Assembly (NCBI RefSeq): GCF_017309075.1
Contig: NZ_JAEMGS010000017.1
Location: 1 to 64,000 of the forward strand
From: Motiliproteus sp. SC1-56
GTDB taxonomy: Bacteria; Pseudomonadota; Gammaproteobacteria; Pseudomonadales; Balneatricaceae
Direction of reading: 5' to 3'
Length of the DNA: 64,000 nt
The notes beneath the pieces were generated by a model. The model was not told the origin of the DNA, ran no database searches, and saw only the letters and a program-made list of their open reading frames with translations. This document shows positions 26,185 to 35,061 of this stretch, in pieces (positions within the stretch are counted from its first letter, which is position 1; the number at the start of each line of letters is the position of its first letter). The translations under genes and the position numbers were made by a program.

Positions 26185-27057
26185 ATGAGCGGATTGTTTC
26201 CGGAACCTCCCGTCCTTTTCTACCCCTCCATCGCTCAACGCTACGGCGCTGAGGAGGCGATTTTGCTGGCTATTTATGACCAGTACGCACGGCACCATGG
26301 CGACCGGGATGAGACGGGGTGCTATTTTATCGCCCGTCGCAACGAGTGGCTGGCGTTGGCTCCTTTCTGGGAGGAGGATCAACTGGCCCAGATCACCAAT
26401 AGCCTGGTTTCCCAGCAGGTGCTTGAGGCCGAGTTCCGGCCTAACGGCAGCATCCGGATTCAGCTGCCGGCAGCTTCTGGTAAGACCCAGGGCACCGAGA
26501 GGGTCCTCACAGAACCGGAGGAGGAACCGGCACCAGCGTCGCGCCCTAGCCTGGCACCCCCTGCGCCGCAAATACCGCGCTCCATGCCGGCACCGCGGGT
26601 GGTGGTCGGCAGCGGCCTGCCTCGGGGGCCGGCCCCCAGTTTTGGCGGCAGTACCGGCTGGCGGCGCCCCAAGGATGATCTGGAGCACCTGTTCGAGAGC
26701 CGCGAGCGCCAGAACCGCTTGCTGCAGGAAATTACCCTGGAGTGGCGTCCCAGCGAAACCACTTACCAGTTGCTGGGTAAGCGCAATATTCCCGTGGAGT
26801 TTATCGACGACTGCATCGATGAGTTCATCAGCTACTGGATGGAGCGGGGGAGCAAAAAACACACGTGGGATTCGGAGTTTATCAAGCGGGTCAATGTGCA
26901 GTGGGTGAAAGCGCAGAGTCGGCAGGCGCGGGCAGAACGCCAGGGCTGGGAACAACGGGCAGAGGGCAGCGGTGAAAGAGATCAATCAAATAATCGGGCA
27001 GAACGGCGTGAGCGGATTACCGACGCAGTCATGGACATCCACAACACCGACTGGTGA
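26185..27057 (+). CDS. DnaT/lambda O-like replication initiation protein (DopC-like candidate)
   Basis: A 290-residue protein in three parts. Residues 1-95 look like a winged-helix region (FYPSIAQRYGAEEAILLAIYDQY). Residues ~105-150 form a proline-rich linker. Residues ~170-235 match the DnaT DNA-binding domain pattern: EWRPSETTYQLL, NIPVEFIDDC, IDEFISYWMERG, then a Trp and a hydrophobic helix. E. coli DnaT shows the same W-P...EFI/SFI-YW-G...W order. It overlaps the lambda P-like gene downstream by 86 bases, recalling dnaT-dnaC and phage O-P. Brezellec and colleagues named domesticated lambda O and P relatives dopC and dopE in bacteria lacking DnaC and DciA; this pair may be that system (inference). 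Confidence 0.65.
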   Translation: MSGLFPEPPVLFYPSIAQRYGAEEAILLAIYDQYARHHGDRDETGCYFIARRNEWLALAPFWEEDQLAQITNSLVSQQVLEAEFRPNGSIRIQLPAASGKTQGTERVLTEPEEEPAPASRPSLAPPAPQIPRSMPAPRVVVGSGLPRGPAPSFGGSTGWRRPKDDLEHLFESRERQNRLLQEITLEWRPSETTYQLLGKRNIPVEFIDDCIDEFISYWMERGSKKHTWDSEFIKRVNVQWVKAQSRQARAERQGWEQRAEGSGERDQSNNRAERRERITDAVMDIHNTDW

Positions 27058-27784
27058 GCGCAAGGCAGGGTCCGGGGAGCAGGCTGCCGATCCGATTCCC
27101 CGGGAAACCAAGACCCTGGTCAACATGATCTTTGCCCGCTTTATGACCATCTACGGGCACAAGTTCAAAAGCGCTTTTCAGAGCGAGGAAGAGATCCGCA
27201 TCGCCAAGCGCGAGTGGGCCCTGAGCCTGCGTGGCTTCAGCGAACAGGAGTTGGTGACGGCGGTGAACCGGGCCAAGGAAGAGTTCGTCTGGATGCCCAC
27301 CGTGGCCGAGTTTCTCAGCCTGCTGCGCAAGGATCTGCAGGCGTACGGACTGCCCGGGGCGTTGAACGCTTACCAAGAGGCCTGCCGCTACGCCGACCAC
27401 CCCCTGCAGCACGACTGGAGCCACCCGGCGGTCTACTTTGCCGGTCGCGAAACCGAGTGGTTCCGTCTGCGTACCGAGGAGAAGTACCGGGTGTTCCCCG
27501 ACTTCGAGCTCAACTACCGTCGCCTCTGCGAGCGGGTCATTGCCGGCGAGGAGCTGGACGTACCCCTGCCGAAGGGGTTGCCGGATCGCTCATCAAATAC
27601 CTTGGCCTGCTTCATCAACGATTGGGGCAAGGAGCACGAGCTCAGCGACGAGCAGGCCGCGACCCTGCTCTATTACCTTTTCAAGCCCAAGGGCAGCCCG
27701 GTCCGGGCACATTTCAAGCAGATCTCCGAACAGCGCCTCAAGGAGTGGGGACTCACCCTGAGCCTGCCCGAGGACTACCGTTGA
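26972..27784 (+). CDS. Lambda P-like helicase-loader protein (DopE-like candidate)
   Basis: A 270-residue protein whose middle part resembles replication protein P of lambdoid phages: FARFMTIYGHKFKSAFQSEEEIRIAKREW near residue 55, a valine/alanine-rich helix, then FVWMPTVAEFLSLLR near 110. In lambda P the matching order is an F..L...FP...W/E helix, a basic R.W segment, and a F.PSPGQF motif. No Walker A/AAA motif is present, so it is not DnaC/DnaI. A GTG start at 26972 has GAGGGCAGC just upstream and lies inside the preceding gene. Likely role: delivering DnaB helicase to origin DNA (inference). No phage structural or integrase genes surround it. Confidence 0.65.
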   Translation: MKEINQIIGQNGVSGLPTQSWTSTTPTGERKAGSGEQAADPIPRETKTLVNMIFARFMTIYGHKFKSAFQSEEEIRIAKREWALSLRGFSEQELVTAVNRAKEEFVWMPTVAEFLSLLRKDLQAYGLPGALNAYQEACRYADHPLQHDWSHPAVYFAGRETEWFRLRTEEKYRVFPDFELNYRRLCERVIAGEELDVPLPKGLPDRSSNTLACFINDWGKEHELSDEQAATLLYYLFKPKGSPVRAHFKQISEQRLKEWGLTLSLPEDYR

Positions 27785-27823
27785 GCTTTTTTCAGGCGGC
27801 GAGCTGATCTGTTCGCAGTGGTG

Positions 27824-30474
27824 CTAGTGGCGTAGCCTGCGCGCCAGCTGTTCGGCCTCCTTGCGTTCGGAAAATTGCGTCCCCTCCAAGGCGGTGAGTA
27901 CCTCGATCGCCTGCTCGCTGTGGCCCTGCTTTGCCAGGGCGGTGGCGAAGTGATACTGCACAGATGCTGACTCAGGAGGCGCATCGGCTGCTGCCTTTAT
28001 GAGCTCAAGGGCTCGTTCCGGATCACTCTGGAGCAAGATCCATCCCAGCGTATCGGTGACGTTAGGATCCTCCGGTGCCAGCCGGTAACGGCTTCGGCTG
28101 CCTCTACTGCCCGTGGGTCCCGGGCTTGGTGATAGAGCCAGGCGAGATTGTTCCAAGCCACGAGGTGCCCTGGCTGTTGTTCGGTCAGCTGCTGGTAATG
28201 CTTGAGGGCGTTGGCGGTATCGCCTTTCTGAAAAAAGAGCTCCGCCACCAGGGTGCGTGCGGCAGGGTCGTCCGGCGCCTCCTGCAGGCGGGATGTCAGT
28301 ATCTCAAGCGGCACCTCGGGTTGACCTGCCTGGCGAAACAGGCGCGTCATCTGCACGGCGATTTGCGGCTTGGGGAGTTGCGCGTAGAGATTGGCGTAAA
28401 GCTCGCCGGCTTCCTGGGGACGGTTTAACACGGCCAGTGCCCTGGCCTTCAGCTCTAAATGGGCCAGCCTCAATCCGCCTTTGGTGGGTGAGAGGCTTTC
28501 CAGCAAGTCCAGCGCATGAGTGGCTTCTCCATCTTCGATCATCAGGTTCGCCTTGAGGAGTTGTCCGGGTAGGTAGTCCGGATGAGCGAGGGTCAACTCC
28601 ACTGCCAAGGAGCGCGCCCTTTTCCTGGCGTCGCTGGCCAGTGTGAGTTCCACCCTCCTTAGCAGGAGCGCGGGGTTGTCAGCGTGGCGACCACCGGTTT
28701 CTTTTTTAAGTAATTCAAGTGCGTCCTGCTGTCTGTTTTGGGCCAACAGCGTTGCAAGATAGGTCTGAACTGCAATCAACTGTTCGGGATGGCTCTGGTA
28801 AAACGCATTGGCAAGTTCCGAGGCCTTTGCTGCTTGCTCTTGGTGCAAATAAAGCCGCACCTGGGCCTGCATGGGGCGGTGATCATCAGGGGCTGAATTC
28901 CGAGCTTTTTCATACCATTGATGGGCGTTCTCGAACTGCTTCTCTTCGACCGCCAGATTGCCCATGGCGAGCATGGCCGCGATCGCCTTAGGGTTTTGTC
29001 GCAACAACCCTTCCAAGTAGCGCTTTGCTTTGCCTATGTCGGCGGTGCGATAGGCCACCTGTGCCGCCAACAGGTGATATTCGACTTGTTCAGGATGCGC
29101 GGTGATGAGCTCGTCAGCCAGTGCACGGGCTTTTTCCGCTTGGCCGGAGCTGAGGTAGGACGAAATCAGCAGCCCGCTTGTAGCGGGACTGGGTGTCTCG
29201 CGGGTAAGCGCCTGAAGCCGGGCGATCCCTTTTTTGGTATCCCCGGAAAGCAGTTCGGCGAGGGCCAGGGGGCCGTCAAGGGGAGCCTTTGCGTTATCGG
29301 CCATCGCCGCTGAGAAATAGCGGGCTGCCTCGTGTGCCCTGCCTTGCCTGAGACTAAGGTTTCCGGCAAGGCCCAGGGCGTCGGCCGAAGCCCCTTGGTC
29401 GTTCAGCAAGGGGGCCAGGGTGCTTTCGGCAAGAGACAGTTCGCCGGAGCTGGCGTAAAGGCTGCTCAGCACCAGTCGGGTTCCTCGGTGGTCCGGGTGC
29501 TCTGTCAGGCTTTCGGCAAGCCTTCTTTGTGCGGAATCCTTCTCTCCAAGCACCAACTGCGCGTATCCCAGCAGATAATTTAGGTCGGGGTCTTTCACCC
29601 GCTGCGACAGCGTCACGAGAATGGTTTTCGCTTTTTTGGCTTCCCCATTCGAGAGGTGAATGAGTGCGGAGAGAAAGAGGCCCGAGTCGGAGTCCGGGGC
29701 GTGGGTCAGCGCTTGATCGACGGCCGAGCGAGCCCCCTCCAGGTCGCCTTGGCGCAACAGCCCTCGGGCTTGCCCGAGGAGCGCTGCCGGGTGTTTAGGC
29801 GCTTGTTCGAGGGCTTTTGTGAAATGTTGCAGTGCCTGGTCTGGCCGATTCAGTTGTAGCTGCGCATTGGCGGCCAGTAAGTAGGCCTCCAGTCCGGCGT
29901 ACCCGGGTTGATTCAGTGCGTGCTCGGCGTGTTCAAGGGCGCTTTCAGGGCGCTGGTGCAGGAGATAGAGCTGTGCCAAGCGGACATCAATTTCCGCGTG
30001 GGGAACCAGCTTCCGTGCCTGGAGGTAGGCCTCTTCTGCCGGGCTGAAAGCACCCTTGGTGGCAAGCAGGTCGCCCTCAAGTTTGTGTTTTTGATAAATG
30101 AGCTCGGCTTTCGCGGGTTTGTAGGCTTGCAGGGTTGTTTCGGCTTCCTGGAGCCGGCCTATTCCGACCAGGCTCCTAGCGAGAAGGAGCTGCAGGTCGT
30201 CCGCCGTCTGCCCCAGTTTAAGGGCCCGGCGCAGTTCCTTTTCCGCCCCGCCAAAAGCCCCTTGCTGGAGATATAGACGACCCAGTAAAAGGCGTCCGGG
30301 GCCGTGGTCGGGCTGCTCTTTGAGCAGGTTTTTGAGTTGGATTATCGCCGCTCGGGACTTGCCGGATTCAAGGTGGCGTTGGGCGTCTTAGTAAAGGTCG
30401 TCGGTGGCGGCGTGCAGCGACCCAGCAAAAAGGCAGAGACAGAGCAAAGGGGCAAAACCCCAGCGGATTGGCAT
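27824..30474 (-). pseudogene. prsT: PEP-CTERM-type TPR protein PrsT, disrupted by stop and frameshift
   Basis: The minus strand encodes a large secreted tetratricopeptide-repeat protein like PrsT of exosortase/exopolysaccharide loci. From the ATG at 30474 (GGAGGG seven bases upstream) a signal peptide is read (RWGFAPLLCLCLFAGSLHA). Codon 29 is then TAA (30388-30390), where the family has a coding residue before DAQRHLESGKSRAAI. The same frame stays open for about 765 codons with some twenty TPR-like units until about 28090. There one base is missing, and the reading passes to another frame giving RYRLAPEDPNVTDTLGW and the natural C-terminus ending at 27824. Repaired, the protein would be about 883 residues. 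A TTG-initiated 660-residue frame from 29979 is just a fragment. Pseudogene or two assembly errors. Confidence 0.85.
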
Positions 30475-30712
30475 CGATAAACCCTCCATGGCGAGTGGCG
30501 ATATGCATGTCCTTTAAAACCGCCAGTGGAGTAAGGGATTAGGTCAGGAGCGAGTAAATTGCAAGTGGGCCCACTAGTCTCTTCCGGGGGCCTCCCAGCG
30601 GGCATGCCCCACGTAGCTCTTCTTGGGTCATCTGGAAAATGGTAGGAAGATCGGGGGCGGCATGACCGCTGGAAGGGTTTACAGCCCGGGTGGGCTTCCC
30701 CTTGCCCCTGGC
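30475..30712. other. Gap between manC end and prsT start
   Basis: About 240 bases with no gene. The prsT ribosome site is at its left end. An AGCCC/GGGCT hairpin lies just past the manC stop but has no T-tract. An open frame here on the minus strand is only the prsT leader read out of frame. Confidence 0.45.
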
Positions 30713-32140
30713 TCAGCCCCGCCCGTAGGTGTCTTGCAACCGCACAATGTCGTCTTCACCAAGGTAACTGCCGGTCTGGACTTCGATCAGGTCCAGGGGA
30801 ATCTTGCCGGGATTTTCCAGGCGGTGGACTTCGCCGATGGGAATGTAGGTGGAGTGGTTTTCACTGATCAGGAACACCTCGTCCCCCCGGGTCACCCGGG
30901 CGGTGCCCTGGACGACGATCCAGTGTTCGGCGCGGTGATGGTGTTTCTGCAGGGAGAGCTTTTCGCCGGGCTTGACCCGAATGTGCTTGACCTGGAAACG
31001 TTCGCCGTCATCGATGGACTGGTAGTGCCCCCAGGGGCGATAGACCTGCGCCTGCTGCTCGGCCTCGCTGCGTTGTCCGGCCTTGAGCTGGTTGACGATC
31101 GCTTTGACCTCCTGCACCCGGCTCTTGTGCGCCACCAGTAAGGCGTCCGCGGTCTCCACTACCACCAGGTTGTCGACGCCCACGGCGCCGACCAGGCGAT
31201 CGCTGCTTCGCAGGTAACAGTTATGGGCTTCGCTGGTGAGCACGTCGCCGCTGATGACATTGCCGTTGCTGTCTTTTTGGCCTACATCCCAGAGGGCGGA
31301 CCAGGAGCCGACATCGTTCCAGCCGGCATCCAGAGGCACCATCCGCGCGGCCTCGGTTTTTTCCATGACGGCATAGTCGATGGAGTCGTCGGGGCAGGCG
31401 CGAAACGCGGCTTCATCCAGGCGGATAAAATCCAGGTCGGCGGTCTCCTTGGCAAGTGCCTGGCGACAAGCGTTTACGATCGCGGGGTCGTGCTGGGACA
31501 GTTCCTCCAGATAGCGTGAAGCCCGGAACAGGAACATGCCGCTGTTCCAGTAATAGTCGCCGGCATCCAGGTAGGCCTGGGCGGTGGCGCCATCCGGCTT
31601 CTCCACGAAGCGCTCGACCGCCAGGGCGTGATCCTTGCCCTGGCGGCTGTGGTCGGTACGAATGTACCCATACCCGGTTTCCGGGTGGGTGGGTACGATG
31701 CCGAAGGTGACCAGCGCCCCTTCAAGAGCGGCTTCGCGCGCCTGCATTACGGCGCGGTGAAACGCTTCTCGGTCCTGAATAATGTGATCGGCGGCCAGCA
31801 CCAGCAACAGCGGGTCATCGCCGCTCTTGGAGGCGTGAAGGGCGGCGAGGGCAACCGCCGGGGCGGTGTTGCGGCCCACCGGTTCCAGGATAATGCCGCT
31901 GTGGTCCTGGTTGATGGCGCGGAACTGCTCGGCGACCAGAAAGCGGTGGGACTCGTTGCAAATCACCATGGGGGGGCGCAGCTCTGCAATGCCCTCCAGG
32001 CGTTGCACAGTATCCTGAATCATGGAAGTACCGTTGACCAGCGGCAGAAACTGCTTGGGACACTCGCTGCGTGAGGCGGGCCAGAGGCGGGTGCCGGATC
32101 CACCGGACATGATGACAGGTAGCAACGGCTGGTTCTCCAT
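30713..32140 (-). CDS. manC: Mannose-1-phosphate guanylyltransferase / mannose-6-phosphate isomerase
   Basis: Bifunctional type-II enzyme of 475 residues that makes GDP-mannose for surface polysaccharides. The nucleotidyltransferase signature MSGGSGTRLWPASR is at residues 11-24, followed by the CPKQF lysine. A C-terminal cupin isomerase domain (about 350-470) has RPWGHYQSIDDGERFQVKHI, PGEKLSLQKHHHRAEHW and the metal-binding histidines. The ATG at 32140 has AAGGAGTG seven bases upstream; the longer frame from 32173 is not supported. It is transcribed away from the wec/wbp genes and forms the left border of the polysaccharide locus, with prsT downstream. Confidence 0.95.
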   Translation of the reverse strand: MENQPLLPVIMSGGSGTRLWPASRSECPKQFLPLVNGTSMIQDTVQRLEGIAELRPPMVICNESHRFLVAEQFRAINQDHSGIILEPVGRNTAPAVALAALHASKSGDDPLLLVLAADHIIQDREAFHRAVMQAREAALEGALVTFGIVPTHPETGYGYIRTDHSRQGKDHALAVERFVEKPDGATAQAYLDAGDYYWNSGMFLFRASRYLEELSQHDPAIVNACRQALAKETADLDFIRLDEAAFRACPDDSIDYAVMEKTEAARMVPLDAGWNDVGSWSALWDVGQKDSNGNVISGDVLTSEAHNCYLRSSDRLVGAVGVDNLVVVETADALLVAHKSRVQEVKAIVNQLKAGQRSEAEQQAQVYRPWGHYQSIDDGERFQVKHIRVKPGEKLSLQKHHHRAEHWIVVQGTARVTRGDEVFLISENHSTYIPIGEVHRLENPGKIPLDLIEVQTGSYLGEDDIVRLQDTYGRG

Positions 32141-32252
32141 ATTCACTCCTTGAAAAAGGGGATGGTCGTTCAACGGCGCATCATAGCACGCCGGGGGGTA
32201 AGCGGGGACGTGAGATCACCTTCGTGCTGGCGTCAGTCAGAAAGAAAGTCCG

Positions 32253-32295
32253 ATTAGGATAGAAATAAAAGCCAATTAAGCTAGAAATAAAGGCT
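32253..32295. repeat. Tandem 21-bp direct repeat upstream of wecB
   Basis: Two copies, 32253-32273 and 32275-32295, match at 17 of 21 positions and share the core TAGAAATAAA. Their starts are 22 bases apart, about two helical turns. They lie about 80 bases before wecB in the divergent manC-wecB gap and may be an operator or UP-type element for the locus promoter. Confidence 0.55.
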
Positions 32296-32374
32296 AGACG
32301 CTAAAGTTATAACGTGACGATGGACAAAGCTGTGCCGTAGCGGGGCGACAGTTTGGTAACGAAAAGGACAATCC

Positions 32375-33499
32375 ATGCAAAAACTACTGCTGGTCTTCGG
32401 TACCCGCCCTGAAGCAATCAAGATGGCGCCGCTGGTCAAGGCACTGGAGGTTGATGCTCGATTTGATGCAAGGGTCTGCGTAACAGCCCAGCATCGGCAG
32501 ATGCTGGACCAGGTGCTGGCGCTTTTTGAGATTGAGCCGGCTTACGACCTCAATTTGATGAAGCCCGGGCAGACCCTGACGGACGTCACCTGCGCCGTGC
32601 TTCAGGGGCTTGAACCTGTATTGTCCGACTGGAAGCCGGACCGGCTGCTGGTCCACGGCGACACCACCACCACCTTCGCCGCCACCTTGGCGGCCTTCTA
32701 CCAGAAAATTCCGGTCGGCCATGTGGAGGCGGGGCTGCGCACCGGCAACATCTACTCGCCCTGGCCCGAAGAGATCAACCGCAAACTGACCGGCGCCATC
32801 ACCGACCTGCACTTTGCCCCCACCGAGGGTGCCCGGCAGAACCTGTTGGGCGAGGGGGTGCGGCGGGCCCAGGTGGTGGTCACCGGAAACACCGTGATCG
32901 ACGCCTTACTGCAGGTTCACGGTCGAATCGCGGCCAGCCCGGAACTGACGGCCCGGTTTGCCGCACGGTTTGATTTTCTTGATTCAGAGCGGCGCCTAGT
33001 GCTGGTGACCGGTCATCGCCGTGAAAGTTTCGGTGAAGGATTTGAGAACATCTGCAGAGCCCTGCGGGACCTCGCCGAGCGCTTCGACGTGCAGGTAGTT
33101 TATCCGGTGCACCTCAACCCCAACGTGCAGGAACCGGTAAAGCGCATTCTCGCCGATGCGCCGCACGTACACCTGATCGAGCCGCAGGACTATCTGCCCT
33201 TCGTCTACCTGATGGGCCAGGCGCACATCATACTTACGGATTCTGGCGGGATTCAGGAAGAGGCCCCGTCCCTGGGTAAACCGGTGCTGGTAATGCGCGA
33301 CACCACCGAGCGCCCGGAAGCTGTGGAGGCGGGCACAGTCCGGTTGGTGGGCGCCGACCATGAGAAAATTCTGACCGAGGCCACGCGGCTGCTGGATGAT
33401 CCAGACCACTATAGCGCGATGAGCCGGGCCCACAACCCCTATGGGGATGGCCAGGCCTGCGCCCGCATTGTCGAGGCTCTGGCGAGCGAATCTCCTTGA
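32375..33499 (+). CDS. wecB: UDP-N-acetylglucosamine 2-epimerase
   Basis: Non-hydrolysing epimerase of 374 residues converting UDP-GlcNAc to UDP-ManNAc. The opening [19 protein letters not shown], the [18 protein letters not shown] block near residue 85, [22 protein letters not shown] near 112 and [17 protein letters not shown] near 290 are all family hallmarks with catalytic acids intact. AAAGGA precedes the ATG. It is the first rightward gene of the polysaccharide locus and supplies WecC with substrate. Confidence 0.96.
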   Translation: MQKLLLVFGTRPEAIKMAPLVKALEVDARFDARVCVTAQHRQMLDQVLALFEIEPAYDLNLMKPGQTLTDVTCAVLQGLEPVLSDWKPDRLLVHGDTTTTFAATLAAFYQKIPVGHVEAGLRTGNIYSPWPEEINRKLTGAITDLHFAPTEGARQNLLGEGVRRAQVVVTGNTVIDALLQVHGRIAASPELTARFAARFDFLDSERRLVLVTGHRRESFGEGFENICRALRDLAERFDVQVVYPVHLNPNVQEPVKRILADAPHVHLIEPQDYLPFVYLMGQAHIILTDSGGIQEEAPSLGKPVLVMRDTTERPEAVEAGTVRLVGADHEKILTEATRLLDDPDHYSAMSRAHNPYGDGQACARIVEALASESP

Positions 33500-33686
33500 G
33501 TGGCTCTTGCGATTGAATTCGAAGGACGCGGTGATGGTTGAACGAGGACTCTACCGCTGCCTGAAAGTCCGCAAGTGAGGTGGGCGACTCCCGTACTTCC
33601 CTTAAAATCAATGCTATGCTCGATTGAGCTGCGGCCCGGACGCTGCAACGAACGGATGCTTTAAGAGCCTAAAAGGACAGTACAAG

Positions 33687-34925
33687 ATGGAATTCAACAA
33701 GGTTTCGGTAATCGGGTTGGGCTATATCGGCCTGCCGACGGCGGCGGTGCTGGCTTCACGTGGCATCGACGTGGTTGGCGTGGATGTCACCCCGGAGGCG
33801 GTTGCGACCATCAACCGGGGAGAAGTGCACATTGTCGAGCCGGATCTCGACATTATTGTGCGTGCGGTGGTGACCACCAACAAGCTGCGTGCCACCCTGG
33901 AGCCCGAGCCCGCCGATGCCTTTATGATCGCAGTACCGACCCCTTTCAAGCAGGGGCACGAGCCGGATCTGAGCTTCATCCGCCAGGCGGCAGAGGAGAT
34001 TGCGCCGGTACTGGCGCGGGGCAACCTGGTGGTGCTGGAGTCGACGTCACCGGTGGGGGCCACCGAGCAGCTCTCGGCCTGGCTGGCGGAGCTGCGCCCG
34101 GACCTGGGTTTTCCGATGGGCAAGTCCGACCACCCTGATGTGCACATTGCGCATTGTCCCGAGCGGGTGCTGCCGGGGCAGGTATTGCACGAGCTGGTGG
34201 CCAATGATCGGGTGATTGGCGGCATCACCCCCGTCTGTGCGGAGCGGGCCGAGGCGCTCTATAAAACCTTCGTGCGCGGTGAGTGTGTGCTGACCGATGC
34301 CCGCACCGCTGAACTTTGCAAACTGACCGAAAACGCCTACCGAGACGTCAATATTGCCTTTGCTAACGAACTCTCCATTATCAGCGACCGGCTGCGAATC
34401 AACGTCTGGGAGCTGATTCCCCTGGCTAACCGCCACCCGCGGGTCAACATTCTTAACCCGGGGCCGGGGGTCGGGGGGCACTGCATCGCCGTGGATCCCT
34501 GGTTCATTGTCAGCAGCGCCCCGGAGCAGGCGCGCCTGATTCGCACCGCCCGAGAAGTTAACGACAGCAAGCCTTCTTACGTGATTGACCGGGTGCGCCA
34601 GGCGGCGGACGAGTTCAAGCGCCCGGTGATTGCCTGCCTGGGGTTGGCCTTCAAAGCCGATATCGATGACCTGCGCGAGAGCCCAGCGGTGGCCATCGTG
34701 CGCGCGCTGGGCGAAGCCCGGCTGGGGCGGCTGCTGGTGGTCGAGCCTCACATTCGGGAGTTGCCGCCCACGCTTTCTGATCTCGGAATCGAGTTGGTGG
34801 GCATGGAGGAGGCACTGGATGCCGCCAATACGCTGGTGACGCTGGTGGACCACAAGGTGTTCAAGGGCATCCCTGTGTCCCGTATCACCAGCAAGGTGGT
34901 GATCGACACCCGGGGGCTTTGGTAG
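33687..34925 (+). CDS. wecC: UDP-N-acetyl-D-mannosaminuronate dehydrogenase
   Basis: NAD-dependent four-electron dehydrogenase, 412 residues, oxidising UDP-ManNAc to UDP-ManNAcA. The Rossmann motif GLGYIGLPTAAVLASRG begins near residue 10. The active-site cysteine is in GPGVGGHCIAVDPWF near 265, and ARTAELCKLTENAYRDVNIAFANE is the central helix. The chosen ATG at 33687 has AAAAGGA upstream. It follows wecB after about 190 bases and forms the ManNAcA branch of the sugar supply. Confidence 0.95.
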   Translation: MEFNKVSVIGLGYIGLPTAAVLASRGIDVVGVDVTPEAVATINRGEVHIVEPDLDIIVRAVVTTNKLRATLEPEPADAFMIAVPTPFKQGHEPDLSFIRQAAEEIAPVLARGNLVVLESTSPVGATEQLSAWLAELRPDLGFPMGKSDHPDVHIAHCPERVLPGQVLHELVANDRVIGGITPVCAERAEALYKTFVRGECVLTDARTAELCKLTENAYRDVNIAFANELSIISDRLRINVWELIPLANRHPRVNILNPGPGVGGHCIAVDPWFIVSSAPEQARLIRTAREVNDSKPSYVIDRVRQAADEFKRPVIACLGLAFKADIDDLRESPAVAIVRALGEARLGRLLVVEPHIRELPPTLSDLGIELVGMEEALDAANTLVTLVDHKVFKGIPVSRITSKVVIDTRGLW

Positions 34926-34990
34926 TCGCTCCGATCCCGGGGCTGACGGGCGGGAAGCACGTGCCCCTGTAGCCTTAGGTTCACCTGCTT

Positions 34991-34996
34991 TATAAT
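34991..34996 (+). promoter_or_regulatory. Possible -10 element upstream of ugd
   Basis: A perfect TATAAT lies 65 bases before the ugd start in the 136-base wecC-ugd gap. No good -35 partner was found at 16-18 bases, so this is a tentative promoter. Confidence 0.35.
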
Positions 34997-35061
34997 GCTT
35001 GATCTCCCTACGCTTAACCGTTGGCGCATGCGCCTGCACTGGACAAGGAACAATTTAACCC

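Noticed and set aside
25414-26985. 523-codon open frame on the minus strand across CBS, gap and DnaT-like genes
   Set aside because: It crosses a strong terminator and three plus-strand features, has no start context and no recognisable domain.
26185-27784. Prophage remnant
   Set aside because: Only two replication-type genes are present, with native composition and no integrase, repressor, structural genes or attachment repeats nearby; domestication is a better reading.
27997-29979. 660-residue TPR protein starting at TTG 29979 as an intact gene
   Set aside because: In-frame TPR sequence, signal peptide and ribosome site continue upstream to ATG 30474, and the C-terminus continues in another frame to 27824, so it is a fragment of a broken prsT.
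30342-30605. 87-codon minus-strand frame before prsT
   Set aside because: It is the prsT leader and signal-peptide region read in the wrong frame.
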